From the NCBI RefSeq assembly GCF_003367315.1, contig NZ_CP031415.1, positions 1,300,001 to 1,364,000 of the forward strand: a stretch of 64,000 nucleotides of DNA. The letters run 5' to 3'. A model generated the notes under the pieces. That model had not been told where the DNA came from. It searched no databases and was given only the letters and a program-made list of their open reading frames with translations. The stretch is from Saccharospirillum mangrovi (GTDB lineage Bacteria; Pseudomonadota; Gammaproteobacteria; Pseudomonadales; Natronospirillaceae). Of the stretch, positions 8,830 to 18,006 are shown in pieces (within the stretch, counting starts at the first letter, position 1; the number at the start of each line of letters is the position of its first letter). The translations under genes were made by a program, and so were the position numbers.

Positions 8830-9750
8830 TTGAATCAAACCATCGACATGCTCAGCCCCAAAGCCCGCCACTATTCTCAACTTCTGCATCGCGAAATGGC
8901 GCGTCAGCGCAGCCGGACACAAACGCTCGAACAAGAACGTCAGGCACAGGAAGACGTCGCCCAACTGGCGCTGCGTTTGCCGGACGGTGTTCGGGTGGAA
9001 GATGACAGTCTGGCTGGCCGTCCGGGTAAATGGCTGTTACCGGCGCGGGTCAAATCGTTCGGCTGGGTGCTGTATTTTCACGGCGGTGCTTACCAGACCG
9101 GCTCGCCACGAACGCATCTGAATCTGGCGGCGCATCTGGCGTTGGCGGCGGGGCATCGCTTGTGGTTGCCGGATTATCGATTGGCGCCGGAGCACCCGTT
9201 CCCGGCGGCATTGGACGACGCCGTGGCGGCCTATCAGGCATTGGCCGATAAAGGCGAAGGTGCGATTGCATTGGCGGGCGATTCCGCCGGTGGCGGCCTG
9301 GCGTTGGCGACGGCGTTGCGCTTACGCGATGTGCAACTTCCGGTAGCCGGTTTGGCGTTGTTGTCGCCGTGGACGGACCTTACGCTCAGCGGTGCGAGCC
9401 ATCAAAATCGTGCTCAACTGGATCCGTTTTTTCCAACGCCCGATGGCTTGGCGGAAGCTGCGCAACGTTATGCGAATTCGCAGCCGCTGGACCATCCGCA
9501 TCTGTCGCCGTTGTTTGCTGATTTATCGGGCTTGCCGCCGCTGTGCGTACACGTTGGCGATCACGAAACCTTGCTCGACGATTCGGTGGCGTTGGTGGAT
9601 CGCGCGCAAGCGGCGGGTGTTGAGGCACAACTAAAAATCTGGCCGGAGCTGTGGCATGTGTGGCAGAGCTACGCCGGCCGGCTGGAGGAGTCCGATCAAT
9701 CGCTGGCGGAGTTGGGTGCTTTTCTGCGCCAGCGATTGCTCAGTGCCTGA
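8830..9750 (+). CDS. Alpha/beta hydrolase, hormone-sensitive-lipase family esterase
   Basis: 306 residues. HSL (family IV) hallmarks are all present: the oxyanion-hole motif FHGGAY near residue 84, YRLAPEHPFPAALDD after it, nucleophile GDSAGGGLAL, then GDHETLLDDS with the Asp and WHVW with the His. It is a cytoplasmic carboxylesterase or lipase-like enzyme for short acyl esters. The start is uncertain: TTG at 8830 has a purine stretch upstream, while ATG at 8848 would shorten it by six residues. Its stop lies two bases from the stop of the convergent alaA. Confidence 0.88.
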   Translation: MNQTIDMLSPKARHYSQLLHREMARQRSRTQTLEQERQAQEDVAQLALRLPDGVRVEDDSLAGRPGKWLLPARVKSFGWVLYFHGGAYQTGSPRTHLNLAAHLALAAGHRLWLPDYRLAPEHPFPAALDDAVAAYQALADKGEGAIALAGDSAGGGLALATALRLRDVQLPVAGLALLSPWTDLTLSGASHQNRAQLDPFFPTPDGLAEAAQRYANSQPLDHPHLSPLFADLSGLPPLCVHVGDHETLLDDSVALVDRAQAAGVEAQLKIWPELWHVWQSYAGRLEESDQSLAELGAFLRQRLLSA

Positions 9751-9752
9751 TG

Positions 9753-10970
9753 TCAGGCTTGCCGATACTGGCCGAAAAAGCGGTTCATGCGTTCCATGGC
9801 ATCGAGCAGGGTTTCGCGCGGTGGCAGGAAAACGATGCGGAAATGATCGACGTCCGGCCAGTTAAATCCGCGACCGTGCACCAGCAGAATTTTTTCCTGT
9901 CGCAGTAAGTCGAGCACCAGCCGTTCGTCGTCAGTCAAATTGAATTTCTGTTTGTCGACTTTGACGAACATATACAGCGCGCCCTTGGGTTTAACGCACG
10001 ATAAACCCGGGATCGCATCGATCATTTCCCAACACAGATCGCGCTGATCGCGCATCCGGCCGCCGGGTAAAATCAGATCGCCAATGCTTTGATAACCGCC
10101 GAGTGATGTCTGAATGGCGTGTTGCGCCGGCACGTTGGCGCACAGCCGCATATTGGCCAGCATGTTCAGACCTTCAATAAAGTCGGTGGCCTGATATTTC
10201 GGGCCGCTGACCACCATCCAGCCGGAGCGGAAACCGGCCAGACGGTAGGCTTTCGACAGGCCGTTAAAGGTGAGCGTTAACACATCGTCCGACAGCGCCG
10301 CCAGGCAATGATGTTCGGCGTCGTCGTACAAAATTTTGTCGTAAATTTCGTCGGCCAGAATGACCAGGCTGTGTTCGCGCGCGATCTCTACGATGTCGAG
10401 CAACAACTGTTTGGAATAGACCGCGCCGGTCGGGTTGTTCGGGTTGATCAGCACGATGGCTTTGGTGCGTTCGGTGATCTTGGCGCGGATGTCGTCGGTG
10501 TCGGGAAACCAGTCAGCGCCTTCGTCGCATAAATAGTGCACGGCGGTACCGCCGGACAGCGTGACGGCGCCAGTCCACAGCGGATAATCCGGTGCCGGCA
10601 CCAGCACTTCGTCGCCGTTATTGACCAGGCCCATGCACGCCAGTTGAATCAATTCGCTGACGCCGTTACCGAGGTAAATGTCGTCGATCTCAACGCCTTT
10701 CACCTGACGCTGCTGGTAATATTGCATCACCGCTTTGCGCGCCGAATACAGACCTTTGGAATCGCTGTAGCCTTCGCCTTGCGGCAGGTTGCGAATGACG
10801 TCGGTGATGATTTCATCGGGTGCATCGAAGCCGAAAGGTTTGGGGTTGCCGATGTTCAGCTTGAGAATGCGATGGCCTTCGTCTTCGAGGCGACGCGCCT
10901 CGTCCAGCACCGGGCCACGAATGTCATAAAACACATTGGCGAGCTTGTGCGATTTGTGCAGCGTTTTCAT
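9753..10970 (-). CDS. alaA: Alanine-synthesizing PLP aminotransferase (AlaA)
   Basis: 405 residues from ATG 10970, identical in length to E. coli AlaA, and preceded by GGGAG. The N-terminus KSHKLANVFYDIRGPVLDEA, the LNIGNPKPFGFDAP segment, the NPNNPTGAVY loop and the PLP lysine in NGLSKAYRLAGFRSGW mark a fold-type I class I aminotransferase of the YfbQ/AlaA group, which makes alanine from pyruvate and glutamate. A frame extending to 11075 would add 35 residues without family similarity. It is monocistronic. Confidence 0.9.
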   Translation of the reverse strand: MKTLHKSHKLANVFYDIRGPVLDEARRLEDEGHRILKLNIGNPKPFGFDAPDEIITDVIRNLPQGEGYSDSKGLYSARKAVMQYYQQRQVKGVEIDDIYLGNGVSELIQLACMGLVNNGDEVLVPAPDYPLWTGAVTLSGGTAVHYLCDEGADWFPDTDDIRAKITERTKAIVLINPNNPTGAVYSKQLLLDIVEIAREHSLVILADEIYDKILYDDAEHHCLAALSDDVLTLTFNGLSKAYRLAGFRSGWMVVSGPKYQATDFIEGLNMLANMRLCANVPAQHAIQTSLGGYQSIGDLILPGGRMRDQRDLCWEMIDAIPGLSCVKPKGALYMFVKVDKQKFNLTDDERLVLDLLRQEKILLVHGRGFNWPDVDHFRIVFLPPRETLLDAMERMNRFFGQYRQA

Positions 10971-11154
10971 GAAACTCCCGATGAACTTACCAAGGGTGCA
11001 AGGGTCTGAACCGTGGCGTAAATATTGGCGTTGAACAGGCGGCCGCTGATCGCGAAAGCCTTGAAGGGCGGGCAAAAGACGCCATTGTCGAAGGCGGCTG
11101 TGCGCGCCGAACGAGTATAAACCTGCGCATCTTCATTTCCTATGGGAGCCCCGT

Positions 11155-11559
11155 ATGTCTGAGAAAATCGTGAAAACCGACGCCGAATGGCGCGCTCAAC
11201 TGAGCGACGAACAGTTTCGTGTGGCGCGTCAGGCGGGTACCGAACGGCCGTTCACCGGCGCCTATTGGGACACCGACAAGCCAGGCATTTACCGCTGCAT
11301 TTGTTGTGGCAGTGAGTTGTTCAATGCCAACACCAAATTCGACGCCGGTTGCGGTTGGCCGAGTTTTTACGAGTCACTCGATAAAAGCGCCATTGTCGAG
11401 CGCGAGGATTTTTCGCACGGCATGCACCGCATCGAAGTTTTGTGCGCTCAGTGCGATGCGCATCTGGGCCACGTATTTCCGGACGGACCAGAACCGACCG
11501 GTTTGCGTTACTGCATCAATTCGGCATCGTTGAATCTGGATGAGGCGGGCGAGTCGTGA
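11155..11559 (+). CDS. msrB: Peptide-methionine (R)-S-oxide reductase MsrB
   Basis: 134 residues. It has the two zinc-binding CxxC pairs (CICCGSELF and [10 protein letters not shown]), the GCGWPSF signature and the catalytic cysteine in RYCINSASL. The enzyme reduces the R epimer of methionine sulfoxide in proteins, using thioredoxin. GGGAG precedes the ATG. The next gene overlaps its stop (GTGA, 11556-11559), so the two are translationally coupled. Confidence 0.95.
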   Translation: MSEKIVKTDAEWRAQLSDEQFRVARQAGTERPFTGAYWDTDKPGIYRCICCGSELFNANTKFDAGCGWPSFYESLDKSAIVEREDFSHGMHRIEVLCAQCDAHLGHVFPDGPEPTGLRYCINSASLNLDEAGES

Positions 11560-12236
11560 CGCTGAGTTTTGCCGAACTGCAACGTAACGCGTTGGCGCAT
11601 CACGATCAGGTCGATATCGAAGACCGCATGCCGACCCTGGCAACTAACGAAGAACTGATAGCGCGTTCGGACGCCAACTGGCTCAGCCTGATCAGCCGTC
11701 GGGTATTTCGCGCCGGTATGAAGCATTCGGTGATCGATGCGCGTTGGCCGGCCTTCGAAGAAGCCTTCTGGCAGTTCGACCCCAAGGCGTGTCAGCTGAT
11801 CGACGACGACCGCTTCGAGCAGTTGATGCAGGACGACCGACTGATTCGCCATTGGGGCAAGATGAAGACCATTCCGGTCAATGCCCTGATGGTGCAACAG
11901 CGCTCGAAACAGCACGGCGGATTCGGCCGGTTTATCGCCGAATGGCCGACGGACGACATTGTGGGTTTGTGGCAGGTCTTAGCCAAAGAAGGCGCGCATC
12001 TGGGCGGCGATGGCGCCGCCCGCCTGCTGCGCATGGCCGGCAAAGACACCTTTGTGCTCAGCCCCGATCCGCTGCGAGTGCTGGTTAACGCCGGCATCGT
12101 CACGCGCAAACCGACGGCCAAACGCGACCTGCAAGCGGTGCAAGATGTCTTCAACGACCTGGCGGCCGAGTCCGGTTGGCCGCTGTCTCACCTCAGTATG
12201 CTGATGGCCTTGTCGATCGGTCCGGATGATCGCTAA
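11556..12236 (+). CDS. DNA-3-methyladenine glycosylase I (Tag)-like protein
   Basis: 226 residues from GTG 11556, overlapping the msrB stop. The segment [20 protein letters not shown], then [13 protein letters not shown] and [14 protein letters not shown] follow the helix-hairpin-helix Tag fold, whose members cleave 3-methyladenine from alkylated DNA. The N- and C-terminal Cys/His zinc ligands of E. coli Tag are absent, so this is the divergent Tag-like branch and activity is inferred. Pairing with msrB suggests a damage-repair unit. Its TAA overlaps the stop of the convergent LysE gene (12233-12236). Confidence 0.78.
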   Translation: MTLSFAELQRNALAHHDQVDIEDRMPTLATNEELIARSDANWLSLISRRVFRAGMKHSVIDARWPAFEEAFWQFDPKACQLIDDDRFEQLMQDDRLIRHWGKMKTIPVNALMVQQRSKQHGGFGRFIAEWPTDDIVGLWQVLAKEGAHLGGDGAARLLRMAGKDTFVLSPDPLRVLVNAGIVTRKPTAKRDLQAVQDVFNDLAAESGWPLSHLSMLMALSIGPDDR

Positions 12237-12832
12237 GCCGCGATCTGCCCCATCCACAACGCCGACCAGACGGTTGCCAGCAACGCCAGCGCCAGGCCGC
12301 GATTCATCCAGCGGTGTTGCTGCGGGCTGTGTAACAGACGGTTGGCGCTTTCGCCCAGCCAGGCCCAACTGAAAATCGCGGGTATTACCAAGACGAAAAA
12401 GGTGCCGGCCAGGTGCAATGCCTGCGGCCAGGCGGGTTGATCCGGGTCGGCAAATAAACTGCTGATCGTCACCGCCATCAGCCAGGTTTTGGTGTTCACC
12501 ACTTGCAGTGCCAATCCCGTCGGCCAACTGATCAGCCGTTGGCTGGACTCAACGGTCAGGTTGTTTACTGGCGCGCGTGCCAGCGAAATGGCCAGCCAAC
12601 TCAGCCAGAGCGTGCCGGCCCAGGCGAGGGTCGCGCGTATCCAATCTGTATCCAACAGCCAATTGGCTAATCCCAGTACCACCAGCAAAACGATGCTCGA
12701 TGCCGCGCTGGCCGACGCCAGTGCGAACGGCCAGACGCTGCGCCAGCCCGAATGCTGGCCTTGAGTAAGCGCCAGCAAATTGGTCGGGCCGGGGGTGATG
12801 ACGGCGAAGAAAGCGAACAGGGCGAAAGGCAT
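12233..12832 (-). CDS. LysE/RhtB-family amino-acid exporter
   Basis: 199 residues, about six hydrophobic segments, with the family start FFAVITPGPTNLLALTQG and the QVVNTKTWLMAV segment (equivalent to the usual NPKAW) in the middle. LysE/RhtB proteins export amino acids such as homoserine, threonine or basic amino acids across the inner membrane. It lies 50 bases downstream of an AraC-family gene on the same strand, so the pair is probably one operon with a dedicated regulator. Confidence 0.88.
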   Translation of the reverse strand: MPFALFAFFAVITPGPTNLLALTQGQHSGWRSVWPFALASASAASSIVLLVVLGLANWLLDTDWIRATLAWAGTLWLSWLAISLARAPVNNLTVESSQRLISWPTGLALQVVNTKTWLMAVTISSLFADPDQPAWPQALHLAGTFFVLVIPAIFSWAWLGESANRLLHSPQQHRWMNRGLALALLATVWSALWMGQIAA

Positions 12833-12882
12833 GGCAACAACTCCGGTAGCAGGGAGTTGTCAGTCTGTGGCGTTGCGGCTGT

Positions 12883-13722
12883 TCAGTCTGGAAGGCCTGT
12901 GCAACGGCGGCGGTAATCGGCGGGCGTTAATTGATAGGCGCGTCGGAACCAGCGCCCCAGATGGCTTTGATCGGCAAACCCCAGATCGGCCGCTACCTGC
13001 GCCGGTGTCTGGCCGAGTGCCAGCAGCCGGCGTGCCTGAGTTAAGCGCCATTGAATCAGATAGGCGTGCGGCGCTAAGCCGTAGGCGGCTTTGAAGGCGC
13101 GGCTCAGCCGGAAACGGTCGGTGCCCAGTGCCTGCGCCATCTCGCTCAAACCGATGTCCTCGTCAGCGTGGGCGTGCAAATAACTGCGGGCGCGTTCGGC
13201 CAGCAATGGTTGACGCGCTTCGCTGTCGCGGCGGCGCCAATGCAGGTGGCCGGTCGCCTGAATCAGCATCTGGTCGAGGCAGGCGTCGCGCACAATCCGG
13301 GCTTCATTCTGGTGCACAGCCAGAAAGCTGGCGGCGATGCTGCCAATCAGCCGGCGGTCGGTCGATAGCGTTGCATCGACGTGCCATTCAAATTGATCGG
13401 GCAGGGTATCGAACAGACCGGCGAGCTGACCGTGCACCCAGTCGCGCGGCAAATACAGGATGCGGTAGGTGAAGCCGTCCTGTTGCGGCGCTTCGCCGTC
13501 GTGCACTTCGCCGGGTTCCAGCAAGAAGGCATTGCCCGGTGTGGAGCGCTGCACCTGGCGGCGGCAACGAAATTGCTGCACGCCCTGTTCGGTGTAGCCG
13601 ATGGAGTAGTCGTCGTGAAAATGCGGGTCGTAGGCGTGCCCGCGAAAGTGAGCGCGCAAGGATTCGATGCCGGTGTCGGCGTCGCGATTGAAGTCGATCC
13701 AATGGGTGTCGCTGGCAGTCAT
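12883..13722 (-). CDS. AraC-family transcriptional regulator
   Basis: 279 residues from ATG 13722. The N-terminal cupin sensor (AYDPHFHDDYSIGYTEQG, then LLEPGEVHDGE) is followed by two helix-turn-helix units at the C-terminus (GLSEMAQALGTDRFRLSRAF and VAADLGFADQSHLGRWFRRA). This is the architecture of AraC regulators that sense a small ligand, and many of this AraC_binding type sit next to LysE exporters, as here. The frame is open upstream to 13824, but the family begins at about 13722. The ribosome binding site is weak. Confidence 0.87.
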   Translation of the reverse strand: MTASDTHWIDFNRDADTGIESLRAHFRGHAYDPHFHDDYSIGYTEQGVQQFRCRRQVQRSTPGNAFLLEPGEVHDGEAPQQDGFTYRILYLPRDWVHGQLAGLFDTLPDQFEWHVDATLSTDRRLIGSIAASFLAVHQNEARIVRDACLDQMLIQATGHLHWRRRDSEARQPLLAERARSYLHAHADEDIGLSEMAQALGTDRFRLSRAFKAAYGLAPHAYLIQWRLTQARRLLALGQTPAQVAADLGFADQSHLGRWFRRAYQLTPADYRRRCTGLPD

Positions 13723-13961
13723 CGTAAGTGGGCCGCTGTGTCCGCAAGGCCAGTGTAACAGTGAACACCGATGCCAGTGGGCTGTCTGGAAGATTTGTGC
13801 AAACCGCCGGTTATAAAATCGCATCTGCTTAGTGCACTACAAATTATTTTGAGCCGTTTCAGCGCGCCTTTTGCCCCAAGATAGCGCCGTTGCGTCGCTT
13901 TTAGTGCCAGCGACGTGTCGCTTCTGGACGTTGAAGTTTAGGGTTCAATGTTTTAGGGTGA

Positions 13962-13986
13962 TTTTTATTGAACGATCAATTAAAAA
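13962..13986. promoter_or_regulatory. Probable BetI operator
   Basis: An AT-rich dyad centred on ATTGAACGATCAAT with T-rich and A-rich flanks; nine of ten opposed base pairs match. It closely resembles the BetI box of other Proteobacteria (core ATTGAACGTTCAAT). It lies 110 bases upstream of the betI start, at the head of the bet-cho cluster. BetI represses until choline is bound. Confidence 0.75.
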
Positions 13987-13987
13987 C

Positions 13988-14079
13988 CGGGAGGCGCTGG
14001 ACGGGAGACGGAAGACGCTGTTTAGGCACCGCTATCCAGCGTCTCCCGTCAGCGCAGCGTGCGTTCAGCGTCTCCCGTT
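13988..14079. repeat. Dispersed palindromic intergenic repeat, copy 1
   Basis: Left arms carry GGGAGGCGCTGG and ACGGGAGACGGAAGACGC; right arms carry CCAGCGTCTCCCG and CAGCGTCTCCCGTTT, so the element folds into nested hairpins. The same blocks recur at 26712-26770 and 40387-40496. It separates the BetI operator from the betI start and would lie in the betI leader RNA. Confidence 0.85.
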
Positions 14080-14095
14080 TCCACAAGGAAACCCA

Positions 14096-14704
14096 ATGCC
14101 CAAAGTCGGAATGGAACCCATCCGCCGCCAGCAGTTGATCGACGCGACCCGCGCCTGCATCGGCGAGGATGGTTTTGCGGCAACCACGGTGCAGAGCATT
14201 GCCAAACGGGCGGGGGTGTCGACCGGCATCATTGCGCATTATTTCGGCAGCAAGTTGGGATTGCTCGAAGCGACGATGCGCGAGCTGTTGCAACAACTGA
14301 AGTTGGACCTGATCGGTCGGCTGCCGGCGAATCCGACGCCGGAGCAACGCATCGACGCCATCATCGAGACCAACTTCTCGAAAACGCAGACCGACCCGTT
14401 GTCGGCCAAAACCTGGCTGGCGTTCTGGTCCAGCGCGATGCACGAACCGACCTTTGCGCGGTTGCAGCGCATCAACGAAAAGCGACTGCATTCGAACCTG
14501 CGTTACTGCTTCAAACAACTGAACCATCCGGCGCCGAACCAGGCGGCCGGAACGCTGGCGGCCTTGATCGATGGCCTCTGGTTGCGCGGCGCGCTGTCGC
14601 CGGACGGCATTCAGGCCGAGCGCTGTATCGCCCTGTGTCGACACCAGACGGAACTGTTGATCGCCGTCGCCAGAAACCACAACACCAAACCGGAGACTGC
14701 TTGA
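14096..14704 (+). CDS. betI: Transcriptional repressor BetI
   Basis: 202 residues, a TetR-family protein. The N-terminal helix-turn-helix ([24 protein letters not shown], around residues 25-48) and the [12 protein letters not shown] and GLWLRGALS segments are characteristic of BetI, the choline-responsive repressor of glycine-betaine synthesis. ATG 14096 follows CAAGGAAACCCA and matches the family start. Its TGA overlaps the betB ATG (ATGA), and a BetI-type operator lies upstream, so autoregulation of the whole cluster is expected. Confidence 0.93.
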   Translation: MPKVGMEPIRRQQLIDATRACIGEDGFAATTVQSIAKRAGVSTGIIAHYFGSKLGLLEATMRELLQQLKLDLIGRLPANPTPEQRIDAIIETNFSKTQTDPLSAKTWLAFWSSAMHEPTFARLQRINEKRLHSNLRYCFKQLNHPAPNQAAGTLAALIDGLWLRGALSPDGIQAERCIALCRHQTELLIAVARNHNTKPETA

Positions 14705-16167
14705 TGAGCTTGCCGCGTCTGACTTCTTTTATTCACGGGCGTTACCTGCCTCCCGGCGATGGCGAAACCTTCGAAGTGCTGAACCCGGCCACCGGCGATG
14801 CCATTTACGAAGTGGAAATGGCCGACGCAGCCACCGTCGATGAGGCCGTGCGCAGTGCCCAGGAAGGCTTCCAGGTCTGGTCAGCGATGGGTGCTTTTGA
14901 GCGCGCGCGCATTCTGCATAAAGCGGTCGCCTTGCTGCGTGAGCGCAACGACGAACTGTCTGAAATCGAAGTGCTCGATACCGGCAAGCCGTGGCAGGAA
15001 GCCAGCGTCGTTGATGTCGTTACTGGCGCCGACAGCATCGAATATTACGCGGGCCTGGCGCCGGCCATTGAAGGCGTGCAGCAATCGCTCGGTCAGGATT
15101 TTTTCTACACCCGGCGTGAACCGCTGGGCGTGACCGCCGGCATCGGCGCCTGGAATTACCCGTTGCAAATCGCTTGCTGGAAAGCCGGGCCGGCGTTGGC
15201 GTGCGGCAATTCGCAAGTGTTTAAACCGTCCGAAGAAACGCCCAAAGGCGCGGCCAAACTGGCGGAGATTTTTATCGAAGCTGGCATGCCGCCGGGCGTG
15301 TTCAATGTGGTGCAGGGCGACCATCGCGTCGGCCAGGCGCTGACCGGCCATCCGGACATCGCCAAAGTTTCGTTCACCGGCGAAGTCGGCACCGGCAAAA
15401 AAGTCATGGCGGCGTCGGCCAGTTCATTGAAAGAAGTGACGATGGAATTGGGCGGTAAATCGCCGCTGATCGTCTTCGCCGATGCCGATTTGGATAACGC
15501 TGTCGGCGGTGCCTTGCTGGCGAATTTCTACACCCAGGGTGAAGTCTGCACCAACGGTACCCGCGTCTTTGTGCACGACAGCATTTATGACGCCTTTGTT
15601 GAGCAGGTGAAAACCCGCACCGAAAACAACGTTGTCATCGGCGATCCGATGCATCCGGACACCAACGTCGGTGCGCTGATTTCCCGCCAGCACCAACGCA
15701 AGGTGCTCGGTTTTATCGAAGCCGCCAAAGCCAGCGGCGCTCGCTTGGTCACCGGCGGTCAGCCGGTGCAACCGGACGGCTGTGAAGGCGGTTTCTTCGT
15801 GCAGCCAACGGTGTTCGCCGACTGCACTGACGAGATGCCGCAAGTGCGCGAGGAAATCTTCGGCCCGGTGATGTCGATCCTGCGTTTTAGTGACGAAGCC
15901 GACGTCATCGCCCGCGCCAACGACACCCACTACGGCCTGGCCGCCGGCGTGTTCACCCAAAACATTCAAACCGCGCATCGCGTTATCGCCCAATTACAGG
16001 CCGGCATTTGCTGGATCAATGCCTGGGGCAATTCGCCAGCGGAAATGCCGGTTGGTGGTTACAAGCAATCGGGCATCGGCCGGGAAAACGGCATCGAGAC
16101 GTTGGCGCAATACACCCAGACCAAGGCGGTGTATGTCGGCATGGGCAAGATTGAGTCACCTTTTTAA
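14704..16167 (+). CDS. betB: Betaine aldehyde dehydrogenase
   Basis: 487 residues (E. coli BetB 490). It is an aldehyde dehydrogenase with the catalytic glutamate in [10 protein letters not shown] and the catalytic cysteine in [13 protein letters not shown]. The Rossmann glycine motif FTGEVGTG, the N-terminal FIHGRYLPP and the C-terminal [15 protein letters not shown] are typical of BetB. It oxidises betaine aldehyde to glycine betaine with NAD(P)+. Start and stop overlap with betI shows coupling; betA follows after 30 bases. Confidence 0.95.
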   Translation: MSLPRLTSFIHGRYLPPGDGETFEVLNPATGDAIYEVEMADAATVDEAVRSAQEGFQVWSAMGAFERARILHKAVALLRERNDELSEIEVLDTGKPWQEASVVDVVTGADSIEYYAGLAPAIEGVQQSLGQDFFYTRREPLGVTAGIGAWNYPLQIACWKAGPALACGNSQVFKPSEETPKGAAKLAEIFIEAGMPPGVFNVVQGDHRVGQALTGHPDIAKVSFTGEVGTGKKVMAASASSLKEVTMELGGKSPLIVFADADLDNAVGGALLANFYTQGEVCTNGTRVFVHDSIYDAFVEQVKTRTENNVVIGDPMHPDTNVGALISRQHQRKVLGFIEAAKASGARLVTGGQPVQPDGCEGGFFVQPTVFADCTDEMPQVREEIFGPVMSILRFSDEADVIARANDTHYGLAAGVFTQNIQTAHRVIAQLQAGICWINAWGNSPAEMPVGGYKQSGIGRENGIETLAQYTQTKAVYVGMGKIESPF

Positions 16168-16197
16168 CCCGGTTTTCACATTCAACGATCAGCAGAA

Positions 16198-17883
16198 GTG
16201 AGCAAGACGATGGCATACCGCTTCGACAGCGAATTCGACTACATCATCATCGGCACCGGCTCGGCGGGCTGTGTACTGGCTAACCGGCTGTCCGAAGACA
16301 GCGACAGCCAGGTGCTGGTGCTGGAAGCCGGCCGCAAGGACGACACCTGGAAAATCCACATGCCGGCGGCGTTGACGTACAACCTCTGCGACGACAAATA
16401 CAACTGGTATTACCACACTGAAGCGCAGGAACACATGGATGGTCGCAAGCTGTATTGGCCGCGCGGCAAAGTCTGGGGTGGTGGCTCGGCGCTGAACGCC
16501 ATGGTCTACATCCGCGGCCACGCTTTTGATTACGACCGCTGGCAGGAAGAGGGCGCCGACGGCTGGTCGTACGCCGATGTGTTGCCGTATTTCCGCAAAG
16601 CCGAAAGCCGGGAAAAAGGCAGCGACGATTATCGCGGCGGCGACGGCCCATTGAATGTGCACACCGGCGATTATCCGAATCCGTTGTTCGATGCCTTTAT
16701 CGAAGCCGGCCAACAGGCGGGCTATCCGTTCACCGACGACATGAACGGTTACCAGCAGGAAGGCGTCGGCGTGATGGACATGACCATCAAGCAAGGCAAA
16801 CGCTGGAACACGGCTCAAGCCTATTTGCGACCGGTGTTGAGCCGACCGAATTTAAGCGCTGAAACCGGCGCCATGGTGCAGCGGATTTTGTTCGATGGCA
16901 CCACCGCCGTTGGCGTCGAATATATTCAGAACGGTAAAACCATTCGCGTTAAAGCCAACAAAGAAATCATCGCCAGTGGCGGTGCAATTAACTCGCCGCA
17001 GTTGCTGATGTTGTCAGGTGTCGGCGACGAAACGCATTTGCGTGAAATGGGCATCGATGTCGTCGCGCATCGGCCCGGTGTTGGTCAGAACCTGCAAGAC
17101 CATCTGGAATTGTACGTGCAGCAGGAATGCACTCAGCCGATCACGCTGTACAAGTATCAGACCCAACCGCACATGACGATTGCCGGCGCCACCTGGTTCA
17201 TCAATCACAACAAGGGCGCCTGCCGCACCGCGCATCTGGAAGCTGGTGGATTTATCCGTACCGAAGCGGGGGTGCGTCACCCCGACATTCAATTCCATTT
17301 CCTGCCATCGCAAGTGATCGACCACGGCCGCACCGCGCCGGAAGTGCACGCTTACCAAGTGCACGTTGGCCCGATGCGGCAGACCAGTCGCGGCTATCTG
17401 AAACTGAAATCGGCCGATCCGAACGAGCATCCGATCATTCAGCCGAATTTGTTATCGACCGAGCGCGACGTCTGGGAGATGCGCCAGAGCGTCAAGCTGG
17501 CGCGCGAGATTATGGCGCAAGACGCCTTCGCACCCTTCCGTGGTGAAGAGCTGCAACCGGGCCCGGACGTGCAGACCGACGACGAAATCGACGCCTGGGT
17601 GCGCCAGCATTCCGACAGCGCCTATCACCCGTCCTGTACCTGCAAGATGGGCGCACTGGACGACCCGATGGCGGTGGTCGATAGCGAAGCGCGGGTCATT
17701 GGCGTCAACCATTTGCGCGTGGTGGATGCGTCCATCATGCCATCGCTGGTCAGCGGCAACCTGAATGCGCCGACCATCATGCTGGCGGAAAAATGCGCCG
17801 ATCACATTCGTGGTCGCACGCCGTTGCCACGCTCGAACGCGCCGGTCTGGGAACACCCGAACTGGCAGACGGCGCAACGCTAA
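16198..17883 (+). CDS. betA: Choline dehydrogenase
   Basis: 561 residues (E. coli BetA 556). It is a GMC flavoprotein with the FAD-binding start FDYIIIGTGSAGCVLANRLS, the GMC signature around GKVWGGGSALNAMVYIRGH, and the C-terminal active-site histidine in AYHPSCTCKMG. It oxidises choline to betaine aldehyde at the membrane, passing electrons to the respiratory chain. The start is GTG 16198 or ATG 16210; neither has a strong ribosome binding site. Third gene of the betIBA unit. Confidence 0.95.
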   Translation: MSKTMAYRFDSEFDYIIIGTGSAGCVLANRLSEDSDSQVLVLEAGRKDDTWKIHMPAALTYNLCDDKYNWYYHTEAQEHMDGRKLYWPRGKVWGGGSALNAMVYIRGHAFDYDRWQEEGADGWSYADVLPYFRKAESREKGSDDYRGGDGPLNVHTGDYPNPLFDAFIEAGQQAGYPFTDDMNGYQQEGVGVMDMTIKQGKRWNTAQAYLRPVLSRPNLSAETGAMVQRILFDGTTAVGVEYIQNGKTIRVKANKEIIASGGAINSPQLLMLSGVGDETHLREMGIDVVAHRPGVGQNLQDHLELYVQQECTQPITLYKYQTQPHMTIAGATWFINHNKGACRTAHLEAGGFIRTEAGVRHPDIQFHFLPSQVIDHGRTAPEVHAYQVHVGPMRQTSRGYLKLKSADPNEHPIIQPNLLSTERDVWEMRQSVKLAREIMAQDAFAPFRGEELQPGPDVQTDDEIDAWVRQHSDSAYHPSCTCKMGALDDPMAVVDSEARVIGVNHLRVVDASIMPSLVSGNLNAPTIMLAEKCADHIRGRTPLPRSNAPVWEHPNWQTAQR

Positions 17884-17953
17884 TGACTGTTTGAATTACG
17901 CAAATCGGGCCGTCCACAGCGGCCGATGAATTGCCGATTCCCGGCAACGATAA

Positions 17954-17971
17954 GCGGGCCGCAGAGCCCGC
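17954..17971. other. Small hairpin in the betA-choX gap
   Basis: GCGGGC and GCCCGC pair around a six-base loop, without a following T tract. It could stabilise or partly attenuate the transcript between the enzyme and transporter genes. Confidence 0.35.
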
Positions 17972-18006
17972 CCAAAAATGAAAGCAACCCCGAAGAGGAC
18001 GAGACC

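Larger units (their letters stand above)
13723..14095. other. Intergenic region between araC-type gene and betI (373 bases)
   Basis: Divergent promoter region. It contains AT-rich sequence around 13810-13860, a BetI-like operator at 13962-13986 and a palindromic repeat element at 13988-14079. No additional gene is supported. A reading frame in phase with betI begins at 13871 but consists of operator and repeat sequence. Confidence 0.7.
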
